DNA of 64,000 nucleotides from Bacteroidaceae bacterium (GCA_017429945.1 JAFRNY010000086.1:23381-87380); one strand, 5' to 3'. Positions 9,363 through 18,067 are shown, counted from the first letter of the stretch. The notes: generated by a model from the letters alone, not told the origin. Numbers and translations: made by a program.

Positions 9363-9370
9363 CAAAGATA
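9363..9370 (-). promoter_or_regulatory. Candidate -7 element for the GH127 gene
   Basis: CAAAGATA on the plus strand is TATCTTTG on the minus strand, 29 bp upstream of the start codon. No well-spaced -33 TTTG was found. Confidence 0.45.
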
Positions 9371-9432
9371 AACAAAAGTTCATAGCAGAGCCACGAAAAA
9401 GGAAAGTTTTTTCGTCTGGCAGATAAAATAGA

Positions 9433-9464
9433 CGAAAATAGCCCTACACCCGAAGGCGTAGGGC
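9433..9464 (-). terminator. Terminator of the metal permease gene
   Basis: On the minus strand GCCCTACGCC pairs with GGTGTAGGGC around a TTCG tetraloop, followed by TATTTTCG. It lies 73 bp after the permease stop. Confidence 0.8.
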
Positions 9465-9536
9465 TCGGTATTAAAAGGGGAGTTAAAGGGAAGGTAAAGG
9501 GAAGATCTTCATTGAGCGAAGCGGGCAGAGCTCCCT

Positions 9537-11030
9537 TTAACACTCTTCTCTCAGGCTTGCCTCATAACCATAGGCCGCTACGCTGGCAATGAGTGCGGCG
9601 CTGTCATGCTCGCCTTCGACGACGGCCTCACCGGAAGCCAGGTCCACCGTCACTTTCTCTACGCCCTCGACCTTGAGGATGGCCCGCTCTACATTGGCGC
9701 GGCAATGGTTGCAGCTCATGCCCGAGACGCGATAGCGACGGACGTGCTCAGCAGCTTGGATAGCTGAAGACTCATGGTCGGGATGGTCGTGGTCGCAGGA
9801 GCAAGAGTCGGGATCGTGGTCGCAAGAGCAAGAGTCGGCGTCGTGGCCGTGGTGAGAGTCATGGTCGTGACTACCATGGTCGTGGCCGCAAGAGCAGGTG
9901 TGACCGCGATGCATCTGCCAGAAGGCATTCAAGAGAAGGAGCACGAGCAAGGCTATCCAAACCCAGTCCATCACGGAGAGACAGTGGGCGCAATGGTCAG
10001 CCGACACCGCAATTCCACTATGCACGGCAAACCAGTCCTGCGGCAAGAGATAGTCGACGCCTAAGCCAAAGAGAATAGCTCCGATAACGATCGAAAGGAT
10101 GTAGAGCCACAGCGTGCGGCGCCCAAACACCTTGCCGATTACGAGCATCGAAGCCGAATTGACGGCCGGTCCGGCCATCAGTAGCACCAAGGCTGCGCCG
10201 GGCGTCAGACCCTTGGCCATCAGCGACACGGCAATAGGAATGCTCCCCGTGGCACAGACGTACATAGGTATAGCTACGGCCAGGACGATCAGCATGTTAA
10301 GCAGCTTGTAGTCGTGCAGGGCGGCAAGCCACTCATTGGGCACGGCCACAGTGATGAGCGCTGCAATGAGCAAGCCAATGACGAGCCATTTGCCTACGTC
10401 CTGCATCATATCCACAAAGGCATAGTCGAGAGCTCCTTTCAGCTTGTCCCAGAAAGTGGCAGGACGCTCATGCTCGTGAGCGCAGCCGCAATGGTCGTGA
10501 CCGTCATGCTCGTGGCCGCAGCCGCAATGCTCGTGACCGTCATGGTCATGGCCGCAGCCGCAATGGTCGTGCTCGCCTGCCTCTGCTGCTGCGGCAGAGA
10601 GCTTTTCATCTTCGCGCGCATACTTATTTACTAACCATCCGCCGAACATAGCCGTGAAGAGGGCTGCAATGGGACGCACGATGGCGAAGGGCAGACCCAT
10701 CAACGAGTAGGTGGCAGCAATGGAGTCGACACCCGTCTGAGGCGTTGCAATGAGAAAACTGGTGCACGCGCCATGGCTCGCGCCTTCCTTGCGCAGACCC
10801 ACAGCCGTAGGAATCACACCGCATGAGCACAACGGCAAGGGCACACCGATGGCGGCGGCTTTGACAACGCTTTTCATGTTGCGCGGTGCAAGGTGTTTAG
10901 AATAGACTGTTCGAGGCACAAACGTGCGCAGAATTCCTGCTATGAAGAAACCGAGCAGGAGATAGGGAGCCATCTCGGCTGTCATCATCACGAGGGCGTC
11001 CCAATAGTGTTCTAGTAGTTCGAGTAGCAT
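9537..11030 (-). CDS. SO_0444-type Cu/Zn efflux permease with His/Cys-rich loops and C-terminal HMA domain
   Basis: A 497-residue membrane protein of the DUF318/ArsP-like permease group. It has hydrophobic segments at about residues 15-130 and 215-380, a metal-binding loop of repeated HDHCGCGHEHDG-like units (about 150-192), a second Cys/His-rich stretch (about 385-430, HTCSCGHDHG and SCSCDHD units) and a C-terminal heavy-metal-associated domain with GMSCNHC (about 440-497). In the family such proteins export soft metals such as copper or zinc across the inner membrane; the metal here is inferred. No ArsR-, CueR- or Fur-type regulator is adjacent. The gene ends in its own terminator. Confidence 0.85.
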   Translation of the reverse strand: MLLELLEHYWDALVMMTAEMAPYLLLGFFIAGILRTFVPRTVYSKHLAPRNMKSVVKAAAIGVPLPLCSCGVIPTAVGLRKEGASHGACTSFLIATPQTGVDSIAATYSLMGLPFAIVRPIAALFTAMFGGWLVNKYAREDEKLSAAAAEAGEHDHCGCGHDHDGHEHCGCGHEHDGHDHCGCAHEHERPATFWDKLKGALDYAFVDMMQDVGKWLVIGLLIAALITVAVPNEWLAALHDYKLLNMLIVLAVAIPMYVCATGSIPIAVSLMAKGLTPGAALVLLMAGPAVNSASMLVIGKVFGRRTLWLYILSIVIGAILFGLGVDYLLPQDWFAVHSGIAVSADHCAHCLSVMDWVWIALLVLLLLNAFWQMHRGHTCSCGHDHGSHDHDSHHGHDADSCSCDHDPDSCSCDHDHPDHESSAIQAAEHVRRYRVSGMSCNHCRANVERAILKVEGVEKVTVDLASGEAVVEGEHDSAALIASVAAYGYEASLREEC

Positions 11031-11064
11031 ATTATTTTGGATTTACTTTTTTAGTTTGACGCTG

Positions 11065-11072
11065 CAAAGGTA
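11065..11072 (-). promoter_or_regulatory. Candidate -7 element for the metal permease
   Basis: CAAAGGTA on the plus strand reads TACCTTTG on the minus strand, 35 bp upstream of the permease start. No well-placed -33 element was found. Confidence 0.45.
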
Positions 11073-11209
11073 CACCTTTCTGCCTGCAACTCGGTTGCAA
11101 AGTGCAGGTTTAGCCACAAAAAGTCAGGGAAAGAGGGGCTTAAGAATGAAAAAAGTGGTGCAGAAAGAAAATTTTTCTCTTTTCATTTCTCTCTTTTCAT
11201 TTATTTACT

Positions 11210-11217
11210 TACCTTTG
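11210..11217 (+). promoter_or_regulatory. -7 element of the tRNA-Ser promoter
   Basis: TACCTTTG matches TAnnTTTG and lies 29 bp before the first base of the tRNA. The upstream region is a T/C-rich tract without a clear TTTG. Confidence 0.65.
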
Positions 11218-11246
11218 CAACCGCTTTCGTAAAAGGAAGCCTTAGA

Positions 11247-11334
11247 GGAGAGATGCCAGAGTGACCGATTGGGCCGGACTCGAAATCCGGTGAACGGCTC
11301 GTCCGTTCCGGGGGTTTGAATCCCTCTCTCTCCG
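11247..11334 (+). tRNA. tRNA-Ser (anticodon CGA)
   Basis: An 88-nt cloverleaf can be folded by eye. The acceptor stem GGAGAGA pairs with TCTCTCC (11327-11333), the discriminator is G, the anticodon stem CCGGA/TCCGG encloses CTCGAAA with anticodon CGA, there is a long variable arm (GAACGGCTCGTCCGTTC), and the T-arm GGGGG/CCCTC holds loop TTTGAAT. The long variable arm fits the serine type II class. CCA is not encoded. It is followed at once by a terminator hairpin. Confidence 0.96.
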
Positions 11335-11458
11335 CGTCAGAAGGAAGCCACAAGGCTTCCTTCTTTGCGTCTGGGTGGGCTTCTGCACCCCGGCGTTCTT
11401 TCGTCTGCGCGAAAGCGTCACCCTTCGGGATGCCGAGCGTGAATCCCTCTCTCTCCGC
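11317..11458 (+). repeat. Direct duplication of the tRNA-Ser 3' end
   Basis: The 19 bases TGAATCCCTCTCTCTCCGC at the 3' end of the tRNA (11317-11335) recur exactly at 11440-11458. Just before the second copy, GGATGCCGAGCGTG resembles the 5' part of the tRNA (GATGCCAGAGTG). The second copy may be a collapsed tRNA relic or an old attachment-site half. Confidence 0.75.
11340..11366 (+). terminator. Terminator after tRNA-Ser
   Basis: GAAGGAAGCC pairs with GGCTTCCTTC around ACAA, followed by TTT. It begins six bases after the tRNA. Confidence 0.8.
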
Positions 11459-11463
11459 AACAA

Positions 11464-11493
11464 AAAAAGAGCACCCACGAAGGTGCTCTTTTT
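11464..11493. terminator. Bidirectional terminator between tRNA-Ser region and CotH gene
   Basis: AAAAAGAGCACC (11464-11475) pairs with GGTGCTCTTTTT (11482-11493), with A and T tracts on either side, so it can act on both strands. It lies 20 bp after the stop of the minus-strand CotH-like gene. Confidence 0.9.
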
Positions 11494-11513
11494 CTATTTC
11501 TGTCAACCGGTGC

Positions 11514-14500
11514 TCACTTACGCAGGAACATCTTGCGGGCACTGCCGTCGGAGAGACGCTGAATATAGAAACCAGGACGGAGGTGCGAATCACTGGCGCC
11601 CATATAAGTACCACTAAGGCTATAGTAGCCTATCGGAACGACTGACGTAGTTGCAATGGCAGGCGCACCGATGCCGACATTGCCGGCAGGCCCAATATGC
11701 CAGACGACGGGTCGCTCACGCGTACCCTTCAGGTCGGAAGCGAGCGTCACCTCCTCCGTGATCGGATGTTCCTCGCCCTGCTCATCAACGGCACGAAGGG
11801 TCATCGCCTCACCAGCGATGCCATAGAGCGTCATAAAGACACGCCCGTCGACACACTCACTTACGCCACGGCACACGCCGTCTGTATAGGCTACGACAGT
11901 GAACTCTTCTGCTGACACAGGCTGATCATCGACCTGCAACGAAGCGATGACACCCATGACATCAGGATAGGCATAGGGATTGAGGTCAAAGCCCTGGACA
12001 CTCTGTGTCTGCTTGGGGCGACGAAGACGAACGCCGTTGCGCACTGTGGCTACGCCAATTTTCTTTTTGCTGCCCGACTTGAACATATAACCTGCGCCTG
12101 GCATGAGCGAGCTGAGAGTGCCAACCCATCCGTCGGCAGCGCTATAGACGGCGAAGCCGGCCTGCCCGATGATGGCATCACCATCCTGAAGGGCTGCGCT
12201 GTCGAAGGCCTTTGTCAGCGGCTGCGCATCGAACGAAGGGAAGCCAATCCAGTTCCAGCCTTTCTCCACAGACAGGGTGGTGGGCGTAGAGAGGGTGAGG
12301 CCATCGAGGGCATAACTGCGGGCCTCGCTCATCTCAATCTTATAAAGCTGGTTAGGCAACAGCGCACGCAGCGAACCGATGAAGGCTGCAGCCGAGGGGC
12401 TGTAAGTGGCCTCCTCCGAGCGACCCCGAACGACGTCGGCATAGCGGTTGAAACGGCTGACAGGCAAAGCCTTGGCAAAGGGGTGCGACGCCCAGTTCCA
12501 ACCCTCGACGAGCTCGAGGTTGAGCTGCGAACCGCTATTGTCCATGATGCCTTCGTCGGGGCCGACGTAGCTGTCGGCCGTCAGACGGGCATTGGCACGC
12601 TCTATTGTGGGGAGCACAAAACGGTAGATCTCATTGCTGCCATCAGGGTAGCGGCCCAACGACTCATCGCCGTCGTGCGACGGGTAGGTAATGGCATCGG
12701 CAAACTCCGTGAGCGCAGGATGAGCATCAAAGAAAGAGGCGTTGTTATGCACGAAGTCGTCCGACGAGATTATGCAGGCGCTCTCACCGTCCACGTTGCT
12801 GAGTTTGAAAGGAGCGTGGAGCTGGGTGGTAGGCTCGAGGCCGTCGGCCCAGACGACCAGATGGCCGTGGGGCGCCACGCGAGTGTTGATTGCCGAGGAT
12901 GTCGGGATCTGATATTTAAAGGGATTATTGAGGTTGTCGGAGACGTAAAGGCCTGCCACGTCCAGTTCGGTGTCAGTAGGGTTATAGATCTCGAGCCAAT
13001 CGTTCTTCTTGAAATGATCATTAACGAACACCGAGTTGCCGGCACTGACTTCGTTCAGCTTCAGGGGTGTGGCTATATTTGCCAGCAGGTCAGCGTCGGG
13101 CAGCGGCTCGTAAGTGGCGGTGAGACGGCCCGAGGTGAAATCGGCGAGGGTGCTGAGGTCCAGCTCTTCAGTCGTCGCCACGACAGGATCTTCGGCCCTG
13201 GTGCTATGAGTCAGCTCGGCCGCCCAATAGATGTCCGAAGAGCTGCCACTGGTGTTGTGCACCTCTACCGAGATGACGTTGCGCCCCTTCTGGAGCATGG
13301 TATTGTCGATGACGATAGAATAGCGCCCGGCAGTGGAGCCTGCATACGAGGTGGCGTACTGATCATAGCTCACCGCGCCCTCAGCCATGAGATAGCGCCC
13401 TGCCTCGCGACCATTGACATAGATGACGCAGCCGTCGTCGACGTAGGCCGTCAGTTCAAACACATCGTCGGCCGCAGGAGCCTCAGCAAGCTGGAACGAC
13501 TTGCGGAAATAATACGTAGGCCGCTTATTGCTGGCATCGCCGCCATAGTCGAGTGTTGTGTTGTAGTCGCGCGAGCCGTTGACGCCTATCTCGCCATAGC
13601 CGAAAGGCGCCTTCCCCGACGACCAACCGGTGGTGGTGTAAGCCACAGCAACCCAGTACTTGCTGTTGACAGCTCCTTTGTCGTAGTAGTCCCAAGTGTC
13701 GGAGAGGCTGATTAGGGGGGTAGAAAGGTACTCGCCATTGCCAACTCGCAGGCGCCAGCCGGCAAACCTATAGCCCGCCGCACCTTGAGCCTTGAGCGTC
13801 ATAGGCGCATAAAGGGTGCCTTTGAAGCGGCCCGTGGGCACCTCTTGTCCGTTGGCCAGAATCGACGCCCCAGCGACATTACTGCTCAGTTCCACATTTA
13901 AGCCACCGTCCAGACCTAGGTAGCTGCGGAAATTATTCATTCGTGAAGTCCTATAGCTGGTAATGCGGTAGAGGAGGTCGGCCGCCGAGGCATAGAGGTC
14001 GTCGGAACGGCCTTCGAAGGCTAACGCCTCGGCCGTGAGGTCGCGCATGCCGTTGATTATCTCTGCCGACCGCTGATCTTCGAAGACGCTGCCGTCGACG
14101 AGGCAGAAAGCATCGATGAAGCGCTTGCGGAAAGGCGGATACTTCATCATTTTCAAGAAAATATCAATGAGGAAGTTGCGGCCGGTGCTGTAGCGCGAAT
14201 CCGAGAGTTTGCCGGCTAGACTGCCCAGCATATTGGTGTTGCTAAAGCCGGCATCAAGATCCATAAAAACAAGATGGAACTTGCCGTCGGCCCACGAGCG
14301 GTAGCCCTTGACGTTGTTGCTGTTGGTAAGCCAGTCGGAACATCCGACGTAACACTCCGCAGCCATATAATTACAATATTCGTCAATATCTACGAGCTGG
14401 CATATTTGCTCATAGATGCCGTCGTCATCAGGGTTGCTTGCGAGCTGACCGGCCAACGTCATCCATTGCTTGAAGGCCTTGTCGTCGCCCACCTTCTGTA

Positions 14501-15911
14501 AGTAGCCATCAACACTGTTGATCTCAAACTGGTCCATCTCATCGTTGTCGATACCATAGTTGCTGTATCCATGGTTCTTGTTATTGGCCTCGCGCAGGTT
14601 GAAAGTGAAATAGAACTTACCGTTGATGAACACATGGGCCGGCTGAGTCTCCTGGCAATCGAGGTAGAAGCCGCTGCGCAGAATGATCTGATGAATGGCG
14701 GCGTCCTTGATGCGGGCGTAGCCGTCGTTGCCGCCGTTGCGCACCGTCAGGGTCTTGGTCTTGGTGTAGGGTTTGCCTTTGAAGAAAGGATAGGGCAAGA
14801 AATTCTGGCCCAGATAGTACTTGCCGCCCTTTAGACGGAACGACGCATTGGGCGCATAGAGGTTGCGGCTCCAGCCGCCCATGACCTCGAAATCGCACTC
14901 CTGCGAGAGAGCCATGAGGAACGAGCCTCCGTCGTCCTCGGGCACGAGGTATTCAAAGTTGACAGGACGCTCCCAACTGCGGTTTTTGTTCGTAGCATAA
15001 CTCACTCCATTGCCCGTGATGCCGTTGGTCCCGACGGTGTAAGCGCCTATTCTGTCGTCGAAGAGGTTCTTGTCGTCGGTGACTACTGAAACGATAGGCA
15101 GGTAGTACTCACGATCCTTGTAGATATATGACCGCGTGACGACGGCGCTCGGCAGAAAGCCGTCGCGGAAGAGGCGGAAGCGATAGATGGCGGTGCTGCC
15201 GCCGACGTTGAAGAGGCCGTCGGCACTCACCGAGCCATTCGTCAGGGTGGGCGTGCTGCCGTCGGTGGTATAGCGGAGCGTGGCGCCCTCGGGCACCTGA
15301 ACGTGCACGGTGAAAGGAGCAGTGAATAAGCAAGCGTCAGCATCTACTACAGGCGCTGGCAACTGCACATCGGCAAAGGTACTGCCGGCGTTGCTCTCGG
15401 CCGGAGTGGGCGTAGAGCACATGCGCCATTCGCTGCCGCCGTCGATGGTGCGGGCGTAGCTGCAACGTTGAATGGCGGGCGGATAGCTCTGCGTGTGCAG
15501 CAGATTGCCGTCGGCATCACTGATGTAAATGGTGCCTCCCTCGTAGTCCAGCTTGAAGTTGACTTGCTTGCGGGCCTGAGTACTATATTTATCACCTGTG
15601 TCGTAGTGGTCGAACCAGATAGCCCTGAAGTCGTGCGCCTGCACCGTTCCGGACGTGATTGGCAGCTGAAACATTTTGAGGTTCGACGGGTCGTTGCTCA
15701 CATAGAGCTTTCCTAAGCTGATCTTCTCATCTGTAGGATTATAGAATTCCAACCACCCGCCATAGTTGTACGACGGGTCGATGAAGCCATCGATATTGGC
15801 CACCTGAATCTCATTGATGATGAGCTGCGAGGCATCAGCGACGGCCTTTACACTATGGGTCGTCAGCGCTAAGGTCAGTGCAAGCAGGATGTAAGTTCTT
15901 AGGTTGTTCAT
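11514..15911 (-). CDS. Very large secreted CotH-kinase-like protein with two lamin-tail domains
   Basis: The preferred start is ATG 15911, giving 1465 residues with a clear signal peptide; the open frame continues upstream to 16172 but would then overlap cobS antigenically unlike any secreted N-terminus. Domains in order: lamin-tail domain (about 30-135, ends in GGWLEFYNPTDEKISL), chitobiase-like beta domain (about 185-250, LRYTTDGSTPT), CotH kinase-like domain (about 330-690, NLREANNKNHGYSNYGIDNDEMDQ and FHLVFMDLDAGF), a jelly-roll-like segment (about 850-930, DDGCVIYVNG), a second lamin-tail domain (about 990-1130) and a C-terminal sorting-like tail (GYYSLSGTYMG ... GFYIQRLSDG). CotH proteins in spore formers are protein kinases; the role in Bacteroidota is unknown. 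It follows cobS by 20 bp. Confidence 0.85.
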   Translation of the reverse strand: MNNLRTYILLALTLALTTHSVKAVADASQLIINEIQVANIDGFIDPSYNYGGWLEFYNPTDEKISLGKLYVSNDPSNLKMFQLPITSGTVQAHDFRAIWFDHYDTGDKYSTQARKQVNFKLDYEGGTIYISDADGNLLHTQSYPPAIQRCSYARTIDGGSEWRMCSTPTPAESNAGSTFADVQLPAPVVDADACLFTAPFTVHVQVPEGATLRYTTDGSTPTLTNGSVSADGLFNVGGSTAIYRFRLFRDGFLPSAVVTRSYIYKDREYYLPIVSVVTDDKNLFDDRIGAYTVGTNGITGNGVSYATNKNRSWERPVNFEYLVPEDDGGSFLMALSQECDFEVMGGWSRNLYAPNASFRLKGGKYYLGQNFLPYPFFKGKPYTKTKTLTVRNGGNDGYARIKDAAIHQIILRSGFYLDCQETQPAHVFINGKFYFTFNLREANNKNHGYSNYGIDNDEMDQFEINSVDGYLQKVGDDKAFKQWMTLAGQLASNPDDDGIYEQICQLVDIDEYCNYMAAECYVGCSDWLTNSNNVKGYRSWADGKFHLVFMDLDAGFSNTNMLGSLAGKLSDSRYSTGRNFLIDIFLKMMKYPPFRKRFIDAFCLVDGSVFEDQRSAEIINGMRDLTAEALAFEGRSDDLYASAADLLYRITSYRTSRMNNFRSYLGLDGGLNVELSSNVAGASILANGQEVPTGRFKGTLYAPMTLKAQGAAGYRFAGWRLRVGNGEYLSTPLISLSDTWDYYDKGAVNSKYWVAVAYTTTGWSSGKAPFGYGEIGVNGSRDYNTTLDYGGDASNKRPTYYFRKSFQLAEAPAADDVFELTAYVDDGCVIYVNGREAGRYLMAEGAVSYDQYATSYAGSTAGRYSIVIDNTMLQKGRNVISVEVHNTSGSSSDIYWAAELTHSTRAEDPVVATTEELDLSTLADFTSGRLTATYEPLPDADLLANIATPLKLNEVSAGNSVFVNDHFKKNDWLEIYNPTDTELDVAGLYVSDNLNNPFKYQIPTSSAINTRVAPHGHLVVWADGLEPTTQLHAPFKLSNVDGESACIISSDDFVHNNASFFDAHPALTEFADAITYPSHDGDESLGRYPDGSNEIYRFVLPTIERANARLTADSYVGPDEGIMDNSGSQLNLELVEGWNWASHPFAKALPVSRFNRYADVVRGRSEEATYSPSAAAFIGSLRALLPNQLYKIEMSEARSYALDGLTLSTPTTLSVEKGWNWIGFPSFDAQPLTKAFDSAALQDGDAIIGQAGFAVYSAADGWVGTLSSLMPGAGYMFKSGSKKKIGVATVRNGVRLRRPKQTQSVQGFDLNPYAYPDVMGVIASLQVDDQPVSAEEFTVVAYTDGVCRGVSECVDGRVFMTLYGIAGEAMTLRAVDEQGEEHPITEEVTLASDLKGTRERPVVWHIGPAGNVGIGAPAIATTSVVPIGYYSLSGTYMGASDSHLRPGFYIQRLSDGSARKMFLRK

Positions 15912-15931
15912 ATTCTTGGAGAAAGATGCAT

Positions 15932-16684
15932 TCAGGTTAAGAATTGGGCTGCGAGGTAGAGCGACAGTTCTGAAAGCAGGAACAGGGCTCCGCAGCAGTC
16001 TCCGGTATATCCGCCCAGACGGCGCCGCATCCACAGCATCAGCAGCAGTTCCACCACGAACGGAATGGGCAGAAGATATACGGCGTAGCTCAGCCCAACA
16101 TAGACACACAACGCCAGAGGCAGGGCCAAAGCCAAGGCACAGCGCAAGGAGTGAAGCAACCAACTTTGCCACGAGCGCCCTACGTAAACGACGCCGTTCT
16201 TAGCCGCAGCGGCCGTTCGTGCATAGGGCAGCTGTCCGGTGATGAGCGAAGCCGCACATTTAGCCGTCACGTCAAAGAGCACTACCAGAGCCACGGGGAC
16301 AGTGAGCATGCTTGTCCACAGCAGGGCGAGGTAAAGAATCAGGCCCAACACGCCAAAGGTGCCGATGTGGGAGTCCTTCATTATTTCTAATGTTCGCGTG
16401 CGCGATGTGCCGCCACCGAAGCCGTCGCAGAAATCAGCCAAGCCATCCTCATGCAAGGCGCCTGTCAGCAGCAGACGGGAGGCGATGGCCAACAGCGCCG
16501 CCACCGTCAGCGGACAACCCAGCTGTGTGGTGCCCCAGAGAACGAGGGCCATAGTGCCGCCTGTGAGCCAACCCACTAAGGGCCAGTAGTCCACCACGTG
16601 CTCAAAGGCTTCCTTTGGCGAATCATACAGCCGCCACCAAGGCAGACGCGTGAAGAAGATGAGTGAGGCGAAGAGAGAAGACAT
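15932..16684 (-). CDS. cobS: Adenosylcobinamide-GDP ribazoletransferase (cobalamin synthase)
   Basis: A 250-residue integral membrane protein with several hydrophobic helices. The family signatures GALHEDGLADFCDGFGGG (about residues 76-93) and MKDSHIGTFGVLGLIL (about 101-117) are present; these hold the acidic residues used for metal and substrate binding. It joins adenosylcobinamide-GDP to alpha-ribazole (or its phosphate) at the inner membrane. Length matches the family. It follows cobT on the same strand after 165 bp of repeat-like DNA. The CotH gene begins 20 bp downstream, so read-through is likely. Confidence 0.93.
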   Translation of the reverse strand: MSSLFASLIFFTRLPWWRLYDSPKEAFEHVVDYWPLVGWLTGGTMALVLWGTTQLGCPLTVAALLAIASRLLLTGALHEDGLADFCDGFGGGTSRTRTLEIMKDSHIGTFGVLGLILYLALLWTSMLTVPVALVVLFDVTAKCAASLITGQLPYARTAAAAKNGVVYVGRSWQSWLLHSLRCALALALPLALCVYVGLSYAVYLLPIPFVVELLLMLWMRRRLGGYTGDCCGALFLLSELSLYLAAQFLT

Positions 16685-16689
16685 TGAAT

Positions 16690-16790
16690 TTGAATGTTCG
16701 TTGAGGGGTGAGCGTTGAGGGGTGAGCGTTGAGCGTTCTTCGCAGAGCGAAGCGGCAAAGCCGAGCGAAACGTTTATGGTTGAGGGTTTA
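16690..16790. repeat. GTTGAGGGGTGAGC-type repeats between cobT and cobS
   Basis: Tandem and dispersed copies of GAGCGTTGAGGGGT with a short palindrome TTCGCagaGCGAA. The same words occur upstream of nrdD (20714-20773) and upstream of recG (63908-64000). A related AGCGAAGCGGC palindrome is at 34982-35000 and near 9512. Confidence 0.7.
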
Positions 16791-16849
16791 TAGAGCGGGA
16801 AGGAGAGTTAATTATGAATTGTAAATCGCAAATGATAAATGCTGAATTG

Positions 16850-17983
16850 CTAAAAGTATTTGGTAATCTTGTTGTCGTCGAAGTTGCCCATCTCATTGAT
16901 CATCCTGACGGCAGACTCGATGATAGGATAGGCACAGAGGGCTCCGGTGCCTTCGCCCAGGCGCAGGCCGAGATTGAGCAAGGGCTTCACGCCCATACGC
17001 TCGAGCATCAGCTTGTGGCCGCTCTCATCTCCGCAATGGCAGAATATGGCGAAATCGAGGAATGAGGGCTCCATACGGCTGGCCATGAGTGCACAAGCCG
17101 TCATGATGAAACCATCCACAAGGACCACCATCCGCCGCTCGGCAGCACACAGCATGGCACCTACAGCAGCCACCATCTCGAAGCCACCGAAGTAAGAGAG
17201 GACTGACGGTCCGTTTGCCAGCTGCTCCACCAGAGAATTGACATCGGGCAGTCTCTGGGAATGGTCTGCCTCGGAAGGCCTACGGAAGGGACTATTCTGG
17301 ATACTGCGCCGCAGCACGTCGAGCTTATGGTGTACGCCCTCGCCGTTGAGCCCGGCGCCGGCACCTACGCATTGTTCCAGCGGCAGGTCGAGCAGCAGAC
17401 TCATCCAGACACTCGACGGCGAGGTGTTGGCAATGCCCATCTCGCCTATACATATAATATTACAGCCTCTATCGAAGGCCGCATCTACTTGTTCGCGGCC
17501 AACGTCGAGGGCCTGCTCACACTGTTCTTCGGTCATCGCAGGGCCGTAGAGGAAGTTGGCCGTGCCATGGGGCGCTACCTTGCGGTTGAGGATCTGCGGA
17601 TAGTCGCTCAGGTCATAGTCCACGCCAACGTCGATGAGGCGCAGGTCAAAGCCGTGCTGGCGACAGAACATATTCACTCCGCCACCGCCGCGCGTGAAGT
17701 TCTGCATCTGCTGCCACGTGATACAGCGGGGCGACACGCTGACGCCCTCATGCTCGATGCCATGGTCGGCGCCGAAAAGCAAATGGGTCGGACACCGAAG
17801 CTCGGGCGAGAGCGTCTGTTGTATCATCCCTATCTGATATGCCAGTTCCTCCAACCGCCCCAGCGAACCCTTGGGTTTGTTGAGGTTGTCAATCTTTGCA
17901 CGTAAAGACCCACCCCCTACCCCTCCCGTGAGGGAGGGGAGCGTGGAATGTATCTGACCGCTTGTACTTATTCCTTTCTCCAT
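16850..17983 (-). CDS. cobT: Nicotinate-nucleotide-dimethylbenzimidazole phosphoribosyltransferase
   Basis: A 377-residue protein with the CobT features KIDNLNKPKGSLGRLEELAYQIG (about 30-52), GADHGIEHEGVS, ICIGEMGIANTSPSS and, near the C-terminus, GLRLGEGTGALCAYPI with the catalytic glutamate. It makes alpha-ribazole phosphate for the lower ligand of cobalamin. It is longer at the N-terminus than usual: residues 13-28 (including LPSLTGGVGGGS) are encoded by a GC-rich palindromic repeat at 17903-17940, and the true family N-terminus starts at LRAKID. No in-frame ATG lies after the repeat, so the repeat appears to be translated. Confidence 0.93.
   Translation of the reverse strand: MEKGISTSGQIHSTLPSLTGGVGGGSLRAKIDNLNKPKGSLGRLEELAYQIGMIQQTLSPELRCPTHLLFGADHGIEHEGVSVSPRCITWQQMQNFTRGGGGVNMFCRQHGFDLRLIDVGVDYDLSDYPQILNRKVAPHGTANFLYGPAMTEEQCEQALDVGREQVDAAFDRGCNIICIGEMGIANTSPSSVWMSLLLDLPLEQCVGAGAGLNGEGVHHKLDVLRRSIQNSPFRRPSEADHSQRLPDVNSLVEQLANGPSVLSYFGGFEMVAAVGAMLCAAERRMVVLVDGFIMTACALMASRMEPSFLDFAIFCHCGDESGHKLMLERMGVKPLLNLGLRLGEGTGALCAYPIIESAVRMINEMGNFDDNKITKYF
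17903..17940 (+). repeat. REPIN-like palindromic repeat A, left copy
   Basis: A 38-bp element with the palindromic core CCCTCCCGTGAGGGAGGGG. The inverse complement at 18030-18067 matches 37 of 38 bases. The left copy codes for part of the CobT N-terminus. Confidence 0.9.
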
Positions 17984-18029
17984 CTTTTATTGGTTTTCAT
18001 TCGCAACCATTCTTGGAAGGTAACTTACC

Positions 18030-18067
18030 TCCCCTCCCTCACGGGAGGGGTTGGGGGTGGGTCTTTA
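18030..18067 (-). repeat. REPIN-like palindromic repeat A, right copy
   Basis: Inverted partner of 17903-17940. It encodes the last residues of CobU (KTHPQPLP) and its stop. The 89 bp between the copies contains the cobT start codon, so the pair straddles the cobU/cobT junction. Confidence 0.9.

Noticed and set aside
15912-16172. Upstream extension of the CotH-like frame into cobS
   Set aside because: A clean signal peptide starts at 15911; the added residues resemble nothing and would overlap most of the cobS 3' end.
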